Source: Anaerolineales bacterium UBA6055 (lineage in GTDB: Bacteria > Chloroflexota > Anaerolineae > Aggregatilineales > Phototrophicaceae). From it: a stretch of DNA of 64,000 nucleotides. The notes below the pieces were generated by a model that searched no databases, had not been told where the DNA came from, and worked only from the letters and a program-made list of their open reading frames with translations. Numbering within the stretch: the stretch's first letter is position 1; the number at the start of each line of letters is the position of its first letter. The position numbers and the translations under genes are program-made. Positions 1 to 7,489 of the stretch are shown here, piece after piece. The DNA is taken from positions 248,001-312,000 of the forward strand of contig DIYL01000009.1 in assembly GCA_002428985.1 (NCBI GenBank). Reading direction: 5' to 3'.

Positions 1-1326
1 GACATTAAAGGAAAACGACAAATTGAAAGCAGGCAAGAATTCTTAGCTGACTTCGAGAACTTTCGTTATGGTTGGTATTATGCCTGTGACCAAGGTGATT
101 ACGATGCGATTGCTAGTATGGCGGAATGTCTGGTCGTTGCTGCTGACATAGAGCCAGTCTCAGCAACCACTGAGCTTTTTAATTACGTAGACACTTCTGC
201 GAGCATTGCCGGAAATAAGATAGACGACCGGATGAGAAATCGTATTCGCGCATGGCAGATATTCATATTCAACCGCTACAATCAGCATAGTGCGCAAATA
301 TTGAAACAGATTGATGATTGTATTGAAATAGCAAAGGCAACCAACGATTCTGTAGCACTGATTTTGTCTTATATCACAGTAGGTGATCTAGCGAGTCATG
401 CACCACAATTACCTCCAACCTATCACGACGCACTTCAACTGAGTAAGAATATTAATGATTTATGGTTGCAGGGGATCACGCTTCGATCAATAGCATCATA
501 CTATGCATTTGAAAATCCCATTGAAGATCCTATTTGTTTAGAATATCTCGATCAGTACTTGATAGTCACACAGCAAAGTGGCGATATGGATGGACTTGCC
601 GCCGCATACTTCCATCGTGCAATTTGGGAATATACGTTTAGCTCCATTGTTGACGCTGAATACCACATGACAAAAGCCAAAGCGCTTTATCAACAAGCGA
701 ACAATCACTTCTTTACAACTATGAGCGAGGGTGCTATTGCTACACTTCTACTCTGGCAAGGTCGGCTTGGGGCGGCAAAAGATCGTTTGATACCTGTTAT
801 GCAGTTTTTTGGTGAGATGAAGAATGAGAACATGTTTTTCTATATCATGCTTGGCATAATCGAAGGAGTCCATGGAAACTCAAATGACGGGCTAGCTTCA
901 TTAAATAAAGCCATGACATATCTTGATAAATTGGATGCTCAAGACACCTGTTTATTGTACGTTGGAAAAGTCATTTGTTATGTTACTTCGAAGAACTTCA
1001 CGAGTTTACATCAAACGATGGCAATATTATTTGAATTAGAATTGAAGCATATTACTGTTCGAAATATGCTTAACCTCTTGCCTATTTTAGCAGTCGCATC
1101 TTATCAGAGTGGGGACTATGAAAAATCCACTGAATTATTGGGCTTGGTATATACTCATCCCAAAAGCTTAACCCTATGGATGGATAAGTGGGAAGCACTG
1201 ACCCAACTCAAAATTGATCTATCAAATGAACTTGGTGAAGAGCAATTCAAAAAATCTTGGGACTACGGTACATCAACTCATGCGGAAACTGTTATCAGAG
1301 AATATATAGACGACTTTAAAAATTAA
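1..1326 (+). CDS. TPR-repeat regulator/ATPase-like protein, C-terminal part (5' end outside window)
   Basis: The frame is already open at base 1 and runs unbroken to the TAA at 1324-1326, so 441 residues are visible and the true start lies upstream. The first in-window ATG (118) is not the start, because the residues before it (ENFRYGWYYACDQGDYDAIA) continue the same helical pattern. The protein is entirely alpha-helical with TPR-like helix pairs (GDMDGLAAAYFHRA, SGDYEKSTELLGLVY). The opening resembles the linker that follows the NB-ARC/AAA ATPase in large bacterial MalT/AfsR-like regulators and cyclase-ATPase fusions. The N-terminal ATPase, cyclase or DNA-binding domain is therefore inferred, not seen. 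It converges on the toxin-antitoxin pair that follows. Confidence 0.75.
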   Translation, partial: DIKGKRQIESRQEFLADFENFRYGWYYACDQGDYDAIASMAECLVVAADIEPVSATTELFNYVDTSASIAGNKIDDRMRNRIRAWQIFIFNRYNQHSAQILKQIDDCIEIAKATNDSVALILSYITVGDLASHAPQLPPTYHDALQLSKNINDLWLQGITLRSIASYYAFENPIEDPICLEYLDQYLIVTQQSGDMDGLAAAYFHRAIWEYTFSSIVDAEYHMTKAKALYQQANNHFFTTMSEGAIATLLLWQGRLGAAKDRLIPVMQFFGEMKNENMFFYIMLGIIEGVHGNSNDGLASLNKAMTYLDKLDAQDTCLLYVGKVICYVTSKNFTSLHQTMAILFELELKHITVRNMLNLLPILAVASYQSGDYEKSTELLGLVYTHPKSLTLWMDKWEALTQLKIDLSNELGEEQFKKSWDYGTSTHAETVIREYIDDFKN

Positions 1327-1429
1327 CGGCAAGAACAATATTGTAGGTTTTGTTGTAGGGACAGACTATACAAACTCACCCAATCTGAATTTTCTATTTT
1401 GCAAATAAAAATCAGAATCTATTAACTTC

Positions 1430-1445
1430 TCGATTTTCGCTTACG
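1430..1445. repeat. Copy 1 of a 16-bp dispersed repeat
   Basis: TCGATTTTCGCTTACG occurs here and again, identical over 16 bp, at 2226-2241. A 13-bp core recurs at 44593-44605. Here it is intergenic, about 25 bp beyond the stop of the DUF433 gene on the minus strand. Read on the minus strand, one frame gives MRKRKSRS and then a stop. Confidence 0.6.
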
Positions 1446-1468
1446 CATCATCATCATCTAGCTTGTAA

Positions 1469-1786
1469 TTATGCCATATCGGAGTTTTCATTATCTGCTA
1501 GCCGTTTTAGAACCTTCTTCTTGAGATCATCGTTTGAAACACCAACATGTTCTAACAATGCTTCGATTTCCTCACGATCAACATCCATTTGAGCTTTATT
1601 ATCATGATAGTAGGATAACGCAGAGTATACATCCGACAACGAAATACCATAATGTTCTGCCACTTCAGAAATAGATAGACCTGCTTCAAGATGTTGACGC
1701 GCTATCATTTTTACCTTTACATGGCCGTTGATTGTACGAGGAGTACCCTCATTGTCTAGTTTAATGTGTAAGATTGGTGTATCCAT
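1469..1786 (-). CDS. DUF433 family antitoxin (VapB45-like)
   Basis: A 105-residue protein that resembles DUF433 proteins: a short N-terminal strand (GTPRTINGHVKVKMIA), then a winged-helix segment at about residues 30-57 (GLSISEVAEHYGISLSDVYS) ending in the typical SALSYYHDN. In known systems DUF433 proteins bind DNA and neutralise a partner PIN-like DUF5615 toxin. Here the partner is directly upstream on the same strand (1794-2159), with seven bases between the genes, so they are probably co-transcribed and translationally coupled. The C-terminal part (residues 70-105) is acidic and helical and is a plausible toxin-binding tail. That function is inferred from family and neighbour only. Confidence 0.75.
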   Translation of the reverse strand: MDTPILHIKLDNEGTPRTINGHVKVKMIARQHLEAGLSISEVAEHYGISLSDVYSALSYYHDNKAQMDVDREEIEALLEHVGVSNDDLKKKVLKRLADNENSDMA

Positions 1787-1793
1787 ATGTACC

Positions 1794-2159
1794 TCAAAAG
1801 TAAATTATCGTGTTTTCGATTTCTGTCTCGTAATCAATTGCACCTGCATCCTCAGCTTCCGAATAAAACAAACATTCCGTCACAATCACAGAAATCTGAG
1901 CTTCACGTTGTAATCTGTTGAATTTAAAAATGCCTTTATGTTTTTTATGCTCATTCTGGTAAGCACTATGTAACTTTATAAAATCTTCATCTTGAGAGAC
2001 CATCACACGATTATTATCAGTCGCATATTGTAGTAGCTTTTCATCAGATGCCTCGGCTAATCCAACATCTTCACATCGTAAAGCATCAACACCTTTCTCA
2101 CGCAGTTGTATACTCACAGCCTTAGCAATATGCGTATCAAAGAAATACTTGATTGCCAA
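1794..2159 (-). CDS. DUF5615 PIN-like toxin (VapC45/Mut7-C type)
   Basis: A 121-residue protein of the DUF5615 PIN-like family. It has the N-terminal FFDTHIAKAVSIQLREKG strand-helix with Asp8, the DALRCEDVGLAEASDEKLLQYA segment, and the MVSQDEDF motif with acidic residues expected to bind metal in a PIN-like nuclease. It starts at TTG (2159) behind GAGAAGG about nine bases upstream, and there is no better ATG. It is the first gene of the pair; the DUF433 gene follows seven bases later. Toxin-first order is less usual for this family. Catalytic activity is not shown by sequence alone, but the acidic residues look intact. Confidence 0.72.
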   Translation of the reverse strand: MAIKYFFDTHIAKAVSIQLREKGVDALRCEDVGLAEASDEKLLQYATDNNRVMVSQDEDFIKLHSAYQNEHKKHKGIFKFNRLQREAQISVIVTECLFYSEAEDAGAIDYETEIENTIIYF

Positions 2160-2214
2160 TATTGTGTGCCTTCTCTATATCAATCTAATTTCATCATATC
2201 ACAATATGTATTGG

Positions 2215-2724
2215 TTATATGTTTTTCGATTTTCGCTTACGTGGGTCTGGTTGGATGTAGAGTATTCGCAACCAGCTATAAACCAACAATGATGGTAACG
2301 CAAACAAGAACAAAATCCCAAAATACAATGACCATCGATTGACGGCATCATCTGTAAGGGGTTGATTTGTATGTACGTGTGAACAGACAAAATTATGCCC
2401 CGTCATACAGCGATTCTGTGCAATTGGATAGAGCATAAATGACAACCATTTTTCATTGTGAATTGTCGCGCGTAACTGTGTACAGTTAGCATACTCACCT
2501 TCTATACAAGCAGATGCTAATGTCTCTTCAGTATAGATTATTGGAGTGAGAATCCGCGAGCCAATGACAAAACACAAGCCGAACATCAAGCTACATAAGG
2601 TGATAATCTTATAATGTGTGTTCCGCTGATTTAGTCGATTGGTATTGTTGTGTAGTAGAAAAACTGAGACAGGTAAGATAACAACCAAAATGGTGCAAAC
2701 AAGCGATAAGTATAAAGTGAGCAT
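2215..2724 (-). CDS. Small membrane protein, three predicted TM segments, unknown function
   Basis: I do not recognise a family in this 169-residue protein. Hydrophobic segments lie at about residues 3-24, 42-66 and 133-155. Between the second and third is a roughly 65-residue loop containing four cysteines (ASACIEGEYANCTQ, QNRCMTGHNFVCSH). If the loop is outside the membrane it could form disulfides. The C-terminus is basic (PRKRKSKNI), and those codons are the second copy of the dispersed 16-bp repeat. The start at 2724 is an ATG without a strong ribosome site. It stands alone between the toxin-antitoxin pair and the iron-sulfur protein gene. Confidence 0.55.
   Translation of the reverse strand: MLTLYLSLVCTILVVILPVSVFLLHNNTNRLNQRNTHYKIITLCSLMFGLCFVIGSRILTPIIYTEETLASACIEGEYANCTQLRATIHNEKWLSFMLYPIAQNRCMTGHNFVCSHVHTNQPLTDDAVNRWSLYFGILFLFALPSLLVYSWLRILYIQPDPRKRKSKNI
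2226..2241. repeat. Copy 2 of a 16-bp dispersed repeat, inside a gene 3' end
   Basis: Identical over 16 bp to 1430-1445 and over 13 bp to 44593-44605. Here it encodes the basic RKRKS at the C-terminus of the small membrane protein (2215-2724, minus strand), about ten bases before the stop. Confidence 0.6.
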
Positions 2725-2787
2725 GAGTCTATTTGATGGCTATGTTGACGATAGCCCTATTGTACCGCGAAAACCAATTCTGCAAGG

Positions 2788-4293
2788 TTATCCAAATAAT
2801 TCCAGCGTACCGCGCATTTCCATCGGTAATGTGAAAATTTGCCAAGATGCGAGCATCAGCATTAGCAAAACAAATGCCCACGGCATCAATCCCAGCAAGC
2901 CACCACGCCGATACAAGCGCAACGCAGTATTATTGGCTAAGCGCATACTCCACAAGAATCCGCCAACTAACACAACCAATTGAATAATGCCGATAAGGTC
3001 CGTCGGTAGGGTAAAACTCCACGTCTGCCAGTCACCCGTTTGACCCAAAAATTCTTGGATCACAGGAACAATGAGCCCCGGTCCAATGAGAAAGTGGAAG
3101 GCATAATGCGCGAACCAGATACCAAACCCAAGTGGAACAAATGCAGGTGCAAATGCAGCAACCGTATCACGTAACGAATCACGGTTCGTCATTCCGGTGA
3201 AGAGTCTGCCGAGATAGGCCGCTCCAATCGCCGCACCAATCGGCAATATGATATTCATAAACCCAAAAATTAGGAGGAGGACAACAAATTCACTGGTAAT
3301 GCCATACTCTATCGCTAACGATTCTTGTAATTCATAGTAAGGTGGCACCATCCCAAATGCATTGGAGACGCCCATAAATGCCAACGCAATTACTAAAATG
3401 GACATATCCCAACGTCGTGACCATGCGTCAGGTTTGCTTAATTCGCGCCCCGGCATACGCGCAAATAAACTAACATTCTCATGTGGGCAGGCACGCACAC
3501 AATCCAAGCACATTGAACAATCCATATTGGTGCGGATTTGAGGCGCAAATAATTCTGTACCACACCCTAATGTTCCTTGAGGACTGTGTTTGACTTCAAC
3601 GTCTTGGGTCTGGTCTGTTCCGACGATGGGAATCGTATCGAGGCGGATGGTCGGTTGAGCACTATAACTGCCGTTTACACATTCTTTGCCGACACACGTT
3701 GCACAAATGTCCGGCGATTTCACAGCAATTTGGGTTGGCGAAACTGTTGAATAGACAAAATTAAATGACCCCAACGGACACACATATTTGCAAAAAGCAG
3801 ATTCAGTAAATACCAGTTCCATCACAAATGATGCAACAAAATAAACGATAATCACCCATGCCGTAAGTAACGGGCTTGCCCACAAATCGAGGTACTCATA
3901 CAAGAAAAATAAGATGAATAAGCTAGCAATCGCAATCCACTTGTTACGCAGAACCTTCGGGAAGCGTCGCCCTTTGACGGCAAAACGTTTCGCTAATGTT
4001 CGTGGAACAGTAAACGGGCATCCCATGCAGAATAGATTCCCAGCTAATAACAGAACAATCACAACAATACCGCGATAATGGACCCACGGGGCAACCGTTG
4101 CTAAATTACGGGCAGCAGATTGTGGCCCGACAAACCCATCAATAATGAGGGCAACAGCAATTGCTGTTAGGATAGATTGCATGGATAATCTGCCATAGCG
4201 ATGACGTAATATCCTGCCGAGGATCGGAATTTGTAAGACATCAAACCCGCTTTGTGGACGATATTGAGGCATATTATTGATGTTTTGAGTCAT
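2788..4293 (-). CDS. Membrane-bound polyferredoxin, NapH/NosR/CcoG-like 4Fe-4S protein
   Basis: A 501-residue integral membrane protein with cysteine clusters typical of NapH/NosR/CcoG-type electron carriers. In order these are a FCMGCPFTVPRTLA motif after two N-terminal helices, a CKYVCPLGSFNFVY motif, an ICATCVGKEC set, and a ferredoxin-type CSMCLDCVRACP motif. Around six further membrane helices follow, with histidines in HYAFHFL. The protein probably passes electrons across or along the membrane, but the partners are not encoded nearby, so donor and acceptor are unknown. I place the start at ATG 4293 (MTQN) rather than TTG 4311. The ribosome site is weak in both cases. No heme-binding CXXCH motif was seen. 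Confidence 0.75.
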   Translation of the reverse strand: MTQNINNMPQYRPQSGFDVLQIPILGRILRHRYGRLSMQSILTAIAVALIIDGFVGPQSAARNLATVAPWVHYRGIVVIVLLLAGNLFCMGCPFTVPRTLAKRFAVKGRRFPKVLRNKWIAIASLFILFFLYEYLDLWASPLLTAWVIIVYFVASFVMELVFTESAFCKYVCPLGSFNFVYSTVSPTQIAVKSPDICATCVGKECVNGSYSAQPTIRLDTIPIVGTDQTQDVEVKHSPQGTLGCGTELFAPQIRTNMDCSMCLDCVRACPHENVSLFARMPGRELSKPDAWSRRWDMSILVIALAFMGVSNAFGMVPPYYELQESLAIEYGITSEFVVLLLIFGFMNIILPIGAAIGAAYLGRLFTGMTNRDSLRDTVAAFAPAFVPLGFGIWFAHYAFHFLIGPGLIVPVIQEFLGQTGDWQTWSFTLPTDLIGIIQLVVLVGGFLWSMRLANNTALRLYRRGGLLGLMPWAFVLLMLMLASWQIFTLPMEMRGTLELFG

Positions 4294-4522
4294 AGATGAT
4301 TTATATTTCAATGTTCACTCATAGATACCACTCTAATCATACTGCAAAGTGTTGGTATGCCTCAACTACCATCTTGGATTAACAACAAAAACATAGGGTC
4401 TATTAAAGCTATTTACATGTTAGCTGTTTCGTTGTTGACACAACCCAAAAACATTAAGATAATGAAATTAAGCTTAGCATGCTTGTTAATCCTTAATTAA
4501 TTTTCAGTTAGGTTGTACAACG

Positions 4523-5242
4523 TTGAACAAAGTAGCTATCATCTCGGACATTCAAGGAAATTTAACTGCGCTGAAGTATGTACTCAAAGAGATTGACTCC
4601 GAATCAGTTGATCAGATTATTTGCCTGGGTGATGTGGCATCCGGTGCATATCCACATGAAGTCGTTACTTTATTGAGGCAACGAGACATCAAGACCATCA
4701 AAGGGAATATGGATGATGCCATTCTAAATCCGCGTCGGCATGATACAACAGACCCCGATATTGAACGCTATGATGATATTGACCAATGGTGCTCGGAACA
4801 ACTAACCGATGCCGATAAAGCCTTTATGCGTAATTTTGCACCATTGTTACGCGTTCAACTAGACATGCAACATCAGTTAGTTTGCTTCCACGGGTCGCCC
4901 TACTCATATAATGATGTGATAGACGAAACAACACCGGATGATATATTGCGACAGTATTTTGAAGGGTATCATGAAGACGTCATGTTAACGGGTCATATCC
5001 ACCATCCACTGATGCGCATTTACAAAGAAATGGCGATAGTGTGTCCCGGTAGTGTCGGTTTACCCCGCCGACGCGATGGTAAACATCCGTTTCTGGCTGA
5101 CTATGTGTTGATTGATGGGAGGGAACAACACATCACAATACAATTTCGTCAAGTCGACATACCAAAAGACGAATTTAAAAAGGACATTCTCAATAGTGGA
5201 ATGCCCCATTCAAATTGGTTTTTGTCCTTATGGGATGTTTAA
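4523..5242 (+). CDS. Metallophosphoesterase (YfcE/MJ0936-like)
   Basis: A 239-residue calcineurin-like phosphoesterase. The metal-binding motifs appear in order: SDIQGN (residues 8-13), LGDVASG, KGNMDD (replacing the usual GNHD), FHGSP, and TGHIHHP followed by CPGSVGLPR. This set is typical of the small YfcE/MJ0936 phosphodiesterase group, whose physiological substrates are mostly unknown. The start is a TTG at 4523; no in-frame ATG lies upstream close enough. The gene ends inside the stop codon of the convergent exchanger gene, sharing the four bases TTAA at 5239-5242. It appears to be a single-gene unit. Confidence 0.85.
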   Translation: MNKVAIISDIQGNLTALKYVLKEIDSESVDQIICLGDVASGAYPHEVVTLLRQRDIKTIKGNMDDAILNPRRHDTTDPDIERYDDIDQWCSEQLTDADKAFMRNFAPLLRVQLDMQHQLVCFHGSPYSYNDVIDETTPDDILRQYFEGYHEDVMLTGHIHHPLMRIYKEMAIVCPGSVGLPRRRDGKHPFLADYVLIDGREQHITIQFRQVDIPKDEFKKDILNSGMPHSNWFLSLWDV

Positions 5243-6342
5243 CCGGCTGGTGCAGTACCTGATATGATCGTAAAGATCACAAAAAGAACATACAAGATCA
5301 GCAAGATAATTCCTTCGTTGCGACTCAGATTGCGCTTACGTTCGAGGAAGAACCACAACACCAGCGTTGTCCCGACTAACATCGCAATCGAAATCCATAA
5401 TCCATCCGCGCCGACGTGGATCGAAGGCACACCTTGAAAAACAATAGCCACAAACCACGGGAATCCGAGACCAACAAATACGTCAAAAATATCAGAGCCG
5501 ACCGCATTCGCAACCGCCATACCGCCACGCCCTTCTCGCGCGACTTCGATTGATGCGATCAGGTCTGGTGCAGATGTACCCGCCGCTAATAAGGTCAATG
5601 CGACCAAAACAGGTGGAATCCCTACACCTGCGGCAAAAACGATTGTCGCTTCAACAAGGATATAGCTGAGAATGACAATAAACACGATAGCGACAAAAAA
5701 TGTCCACACATAATTTTCGCTTGGGGCGCCGGTTATTTTACGGATCAAACCTACAAGGAAATGTTCCAATTTGCGCAAGGGGATACCACCGCCAGTGTCG
5801 GCAGCCTGTTCCTCGTATGGCGTAGATTCTGTTACTTTGGGCGGTAGTGGTAGGTCGGGTTGTTCTTTAGGTTTGTAGAATGCGAGGAAAGCAACATATG
5901 CAGCATAGGCAATCAGACCAATGATAGCCTCGTACAAGAACACCTCACCATCGAGGAAAATAAAAGCAAGGTACGCAATCGATACTAGATAGTAGATGAT
6001 ATCACGTCGAATCGCAAAGACATGAATACGTAGTTCGTTCGCAATAACTGCTGATGCACCTGTAATCACGAGAATATTAAAAACAGCCGATCCAACAATC
6101 GTCCCAATACCGACATCACTATGGCTCCCGCCACCTGTGAATAACGCAATTAACGCGATTGCCAATTCAGGCGCCGATGACCCAACTGCCATCAACGATG
6201 CCCCTGCGACATCTTCGGATAAATCAAGTCGTCGTGATATTTGATCGAGGCTGATAATAAAAAAGCTATCTGTGATAATGCCCAATAAATAAACCGCAGC
6301 AATAATAATTGCGAGGCTACCAATAATCTCTACTAACGGCAT
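5239..6342 (-). CDS. Na+/Ca2+ exchanger family protein (CaCA, YrbG-like)
   Basis: A 367-residue polytopic membrane protein with the two inverted alpha-repeats that define Ca2+/cation antiporters. The first contains GASLMAVGSSAPELAIAL (about residues 45-63). The second contains ALTLLAAGTSAPDLIAS with a downstream NAVGSDIFDVFVGLG motif. About ten membrane helices are separated by a hydrophilic loop (residues about 155-195). It would exchange Ca2+ for Na+ or another cation across the inner membrane. The start ATG at 6342 is preceded by AGGAG at a good distance. The gene is convergent with the phosphoesterase; their stops overlap in TTAA. Confidence 0.9.
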   Translation of the reverse strand: MPLVEIIGSLAIIIAAVYLLGIITDSFFIISLDQISRRLDLSEDVAGASLMAVGSSAPELAIALIALFTGGGSHSDVGIGTIVGSAVFNILVITGASAVIANELRIHVFAIRRDIIYYLVSIAYLAFIFLDGEVFLYEAIIGLIAYAAYVAFLAFYKPKEQPDLPLPPKVTESTPYEEQAADTGGGIPLRKLEHFLVGLIRKITGAPSENYVWTFFVAIVFIVILSYILVEATIVFAAGVGIPPVLVALTLLAAGTSAPDLIASIEVAREGRGGMAVANAVGSDIFDVFVGLGFPWFVAIVFQGVPSIHVGADGLWISIAMLVGTTLVLWFFLERKRNLSRNEGIILLILYVLFVIFTIISGTAPAG

Positions 6343-6450
6343 CGTGGCTACTCCTACAATTGTGTTAGAACAAAGTCATGTCCTCTATAATACTGTGAAT
6401 CGTATTTTATGCCCAATTGTTCGGAATATTCCCAAATACGACACAAGAGG

Positions 6451-7095
6451 TTAACTTGTTACCAACCGCGCAATTGCTAAAAAGTGGAGTAAACTAGCGA
6501 TCATCACGATGATATGCCACAATTCATGGAATCCAAAATGGCGTGCGAGATTTGGACGCTTTGTAATGAAGACAACGGCACCGATGCTATAGACGACACC
6601 GCCAGCCGCAATTAACCCGAGGGTTACAAAGTCTAATTGCCCCACCCATAGTGGCGCACAAATAACAGCAAACCATCCCACGAGTAGATAGATGAGGGTA
6701 GATGATCGTGAACTTTCACATCCTTCTAATCGGCTCAATTTCCAATATGCACCGAATAGACACATCCCCCAAATTGCAGCTAAGACAATCAACTGCCATA
6801 CACCATCAATCAGGAGTACAACCATTGGTGTATAAGTTCCAGCGATCACAAAATAAATTGCGGCATGATCATGTTTACGTAGACGAACCATATAGTCCGG
6901 TGAGCCATTACTGAGATGCATTCGTGCACTTGCAGAAAACACACCAATTAAGCTGATTCCATAGACTAACATCACAAACAACTGGACTGGATTATCACGG
7001 GTGATATAGACAAGCCAGATAAGCCCCATGCCTGCAAAAACCGCAGCGATGAGATGTGTGATACCACTGACAGTTTCGCGATAATTTGTGACCAT
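6451..7095 (-). CDS. Hemolysin III family membrane protein (PAQR superfamily)
   Basis: A 214-residue seven-helix protein of the hemolysin III/YqfA/PAQR superfamily. Diagnostic segments are GITHLIAAVFAG at the N-terminus, ASARMHL, the KHDHAAIYFVIAGTYTPM motif, and the C-terminal FGFHELWHIIVMIASLLHFLAIA with conserved histidines. These His residues form a metal site in the eukaryotic PAQR relatives. The name is historical; the bacterial proteins are of uncertain function and are not proven toxins. The start ATG at 7095 has AGGGG upstream. It runs in the same direction as the exchanger gene 108 bases away, so the two may share a transcript. Confidence 0.9.
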   Translation of the reverse strand: MVTNYRETVSGITHLIAAVFAGMGLIWLVYITRDNPVQLFVMLVYGISLIGVFSASARMHLSNGSPDYMVRLRKHDHAAIYFVIAGTYTPMVVLLIDGVWQLIVLAAIWGMCLFGAYWKLSRLEGCESSRSSTLIYLLVGWFAVICAPLWVGQLDFVTLGLIAAGGVVYSIGAVVFITKRPNLARHFGFHELWHIIVMIASLLHFLAIARLVTS

Positions 7096-7489
7096 GAAAT
7101 CTCTGCCCCTTTATCATATGGATGGACGTAGTGTATGTCCTAACGATTAACATCAAGTGAAGGATTGACTAAATACCAAGTGTAATAAGATTATCAAACA
7201 CAACCCAACTTTTAAAAGTAGTCCTTATCGTTTAATTGGATAAGATAGCACACTTTGTGCCGATAATAGAGATTACAACTGCTAACGCAAACATCATACA
7301 AGATTAAACTATTTTACCATGACGTACGTCATAAGTTCTTAACCCTAGGGCAATTTACGTCTAGATTTGCGATATACTGACTGTAACATTCGCGGATGGC
7401 AAAGATGCTGTCGCTACTGTCTACAGAGGTGCATGCATGTCTGTCTCCACGTTAAATCAAATAATCCAATTTATTCAGGAGACAACCTC
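7096..7489. other. Intergenic region upstream of malic enzyme, with a TGAC-N4-GTCA palindrome
   Basis: This 394-bp AT-rich gap separates two divergent genes and must hold both promoters. The only distinct structure seen is the 14-bp perfect palindrome at 7319-7332. An open extension upstream of the malic enzyme start (7367-7489) is rejected as coding because its residues do not resemble the family and a strong ribosome site sits just before 7490. Confidence 0.5.
7319..7332. promoter_or_regulatory. Candidate operator: palindrome ATGACGTACGTCAT
   Basis: A perfect 14-bp palindrome of the form TGAC-N4-GTCA, 158 bp before the malic enzyme start. The same half-sites with the same spacing occur in intergenic DNA at 40843-40856 (near hemE) and 27078-27089. 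A dimeric regulator site is an inference. Confidence 0.35.

Noticed and set aside
7367..7489. N-terminal extension of malic enzyme from an upstream ATG
   Set aside because: AGGAGA before ATG 7490 and the family start both place the true N-terminus there; the extra residues show no family resemblance.
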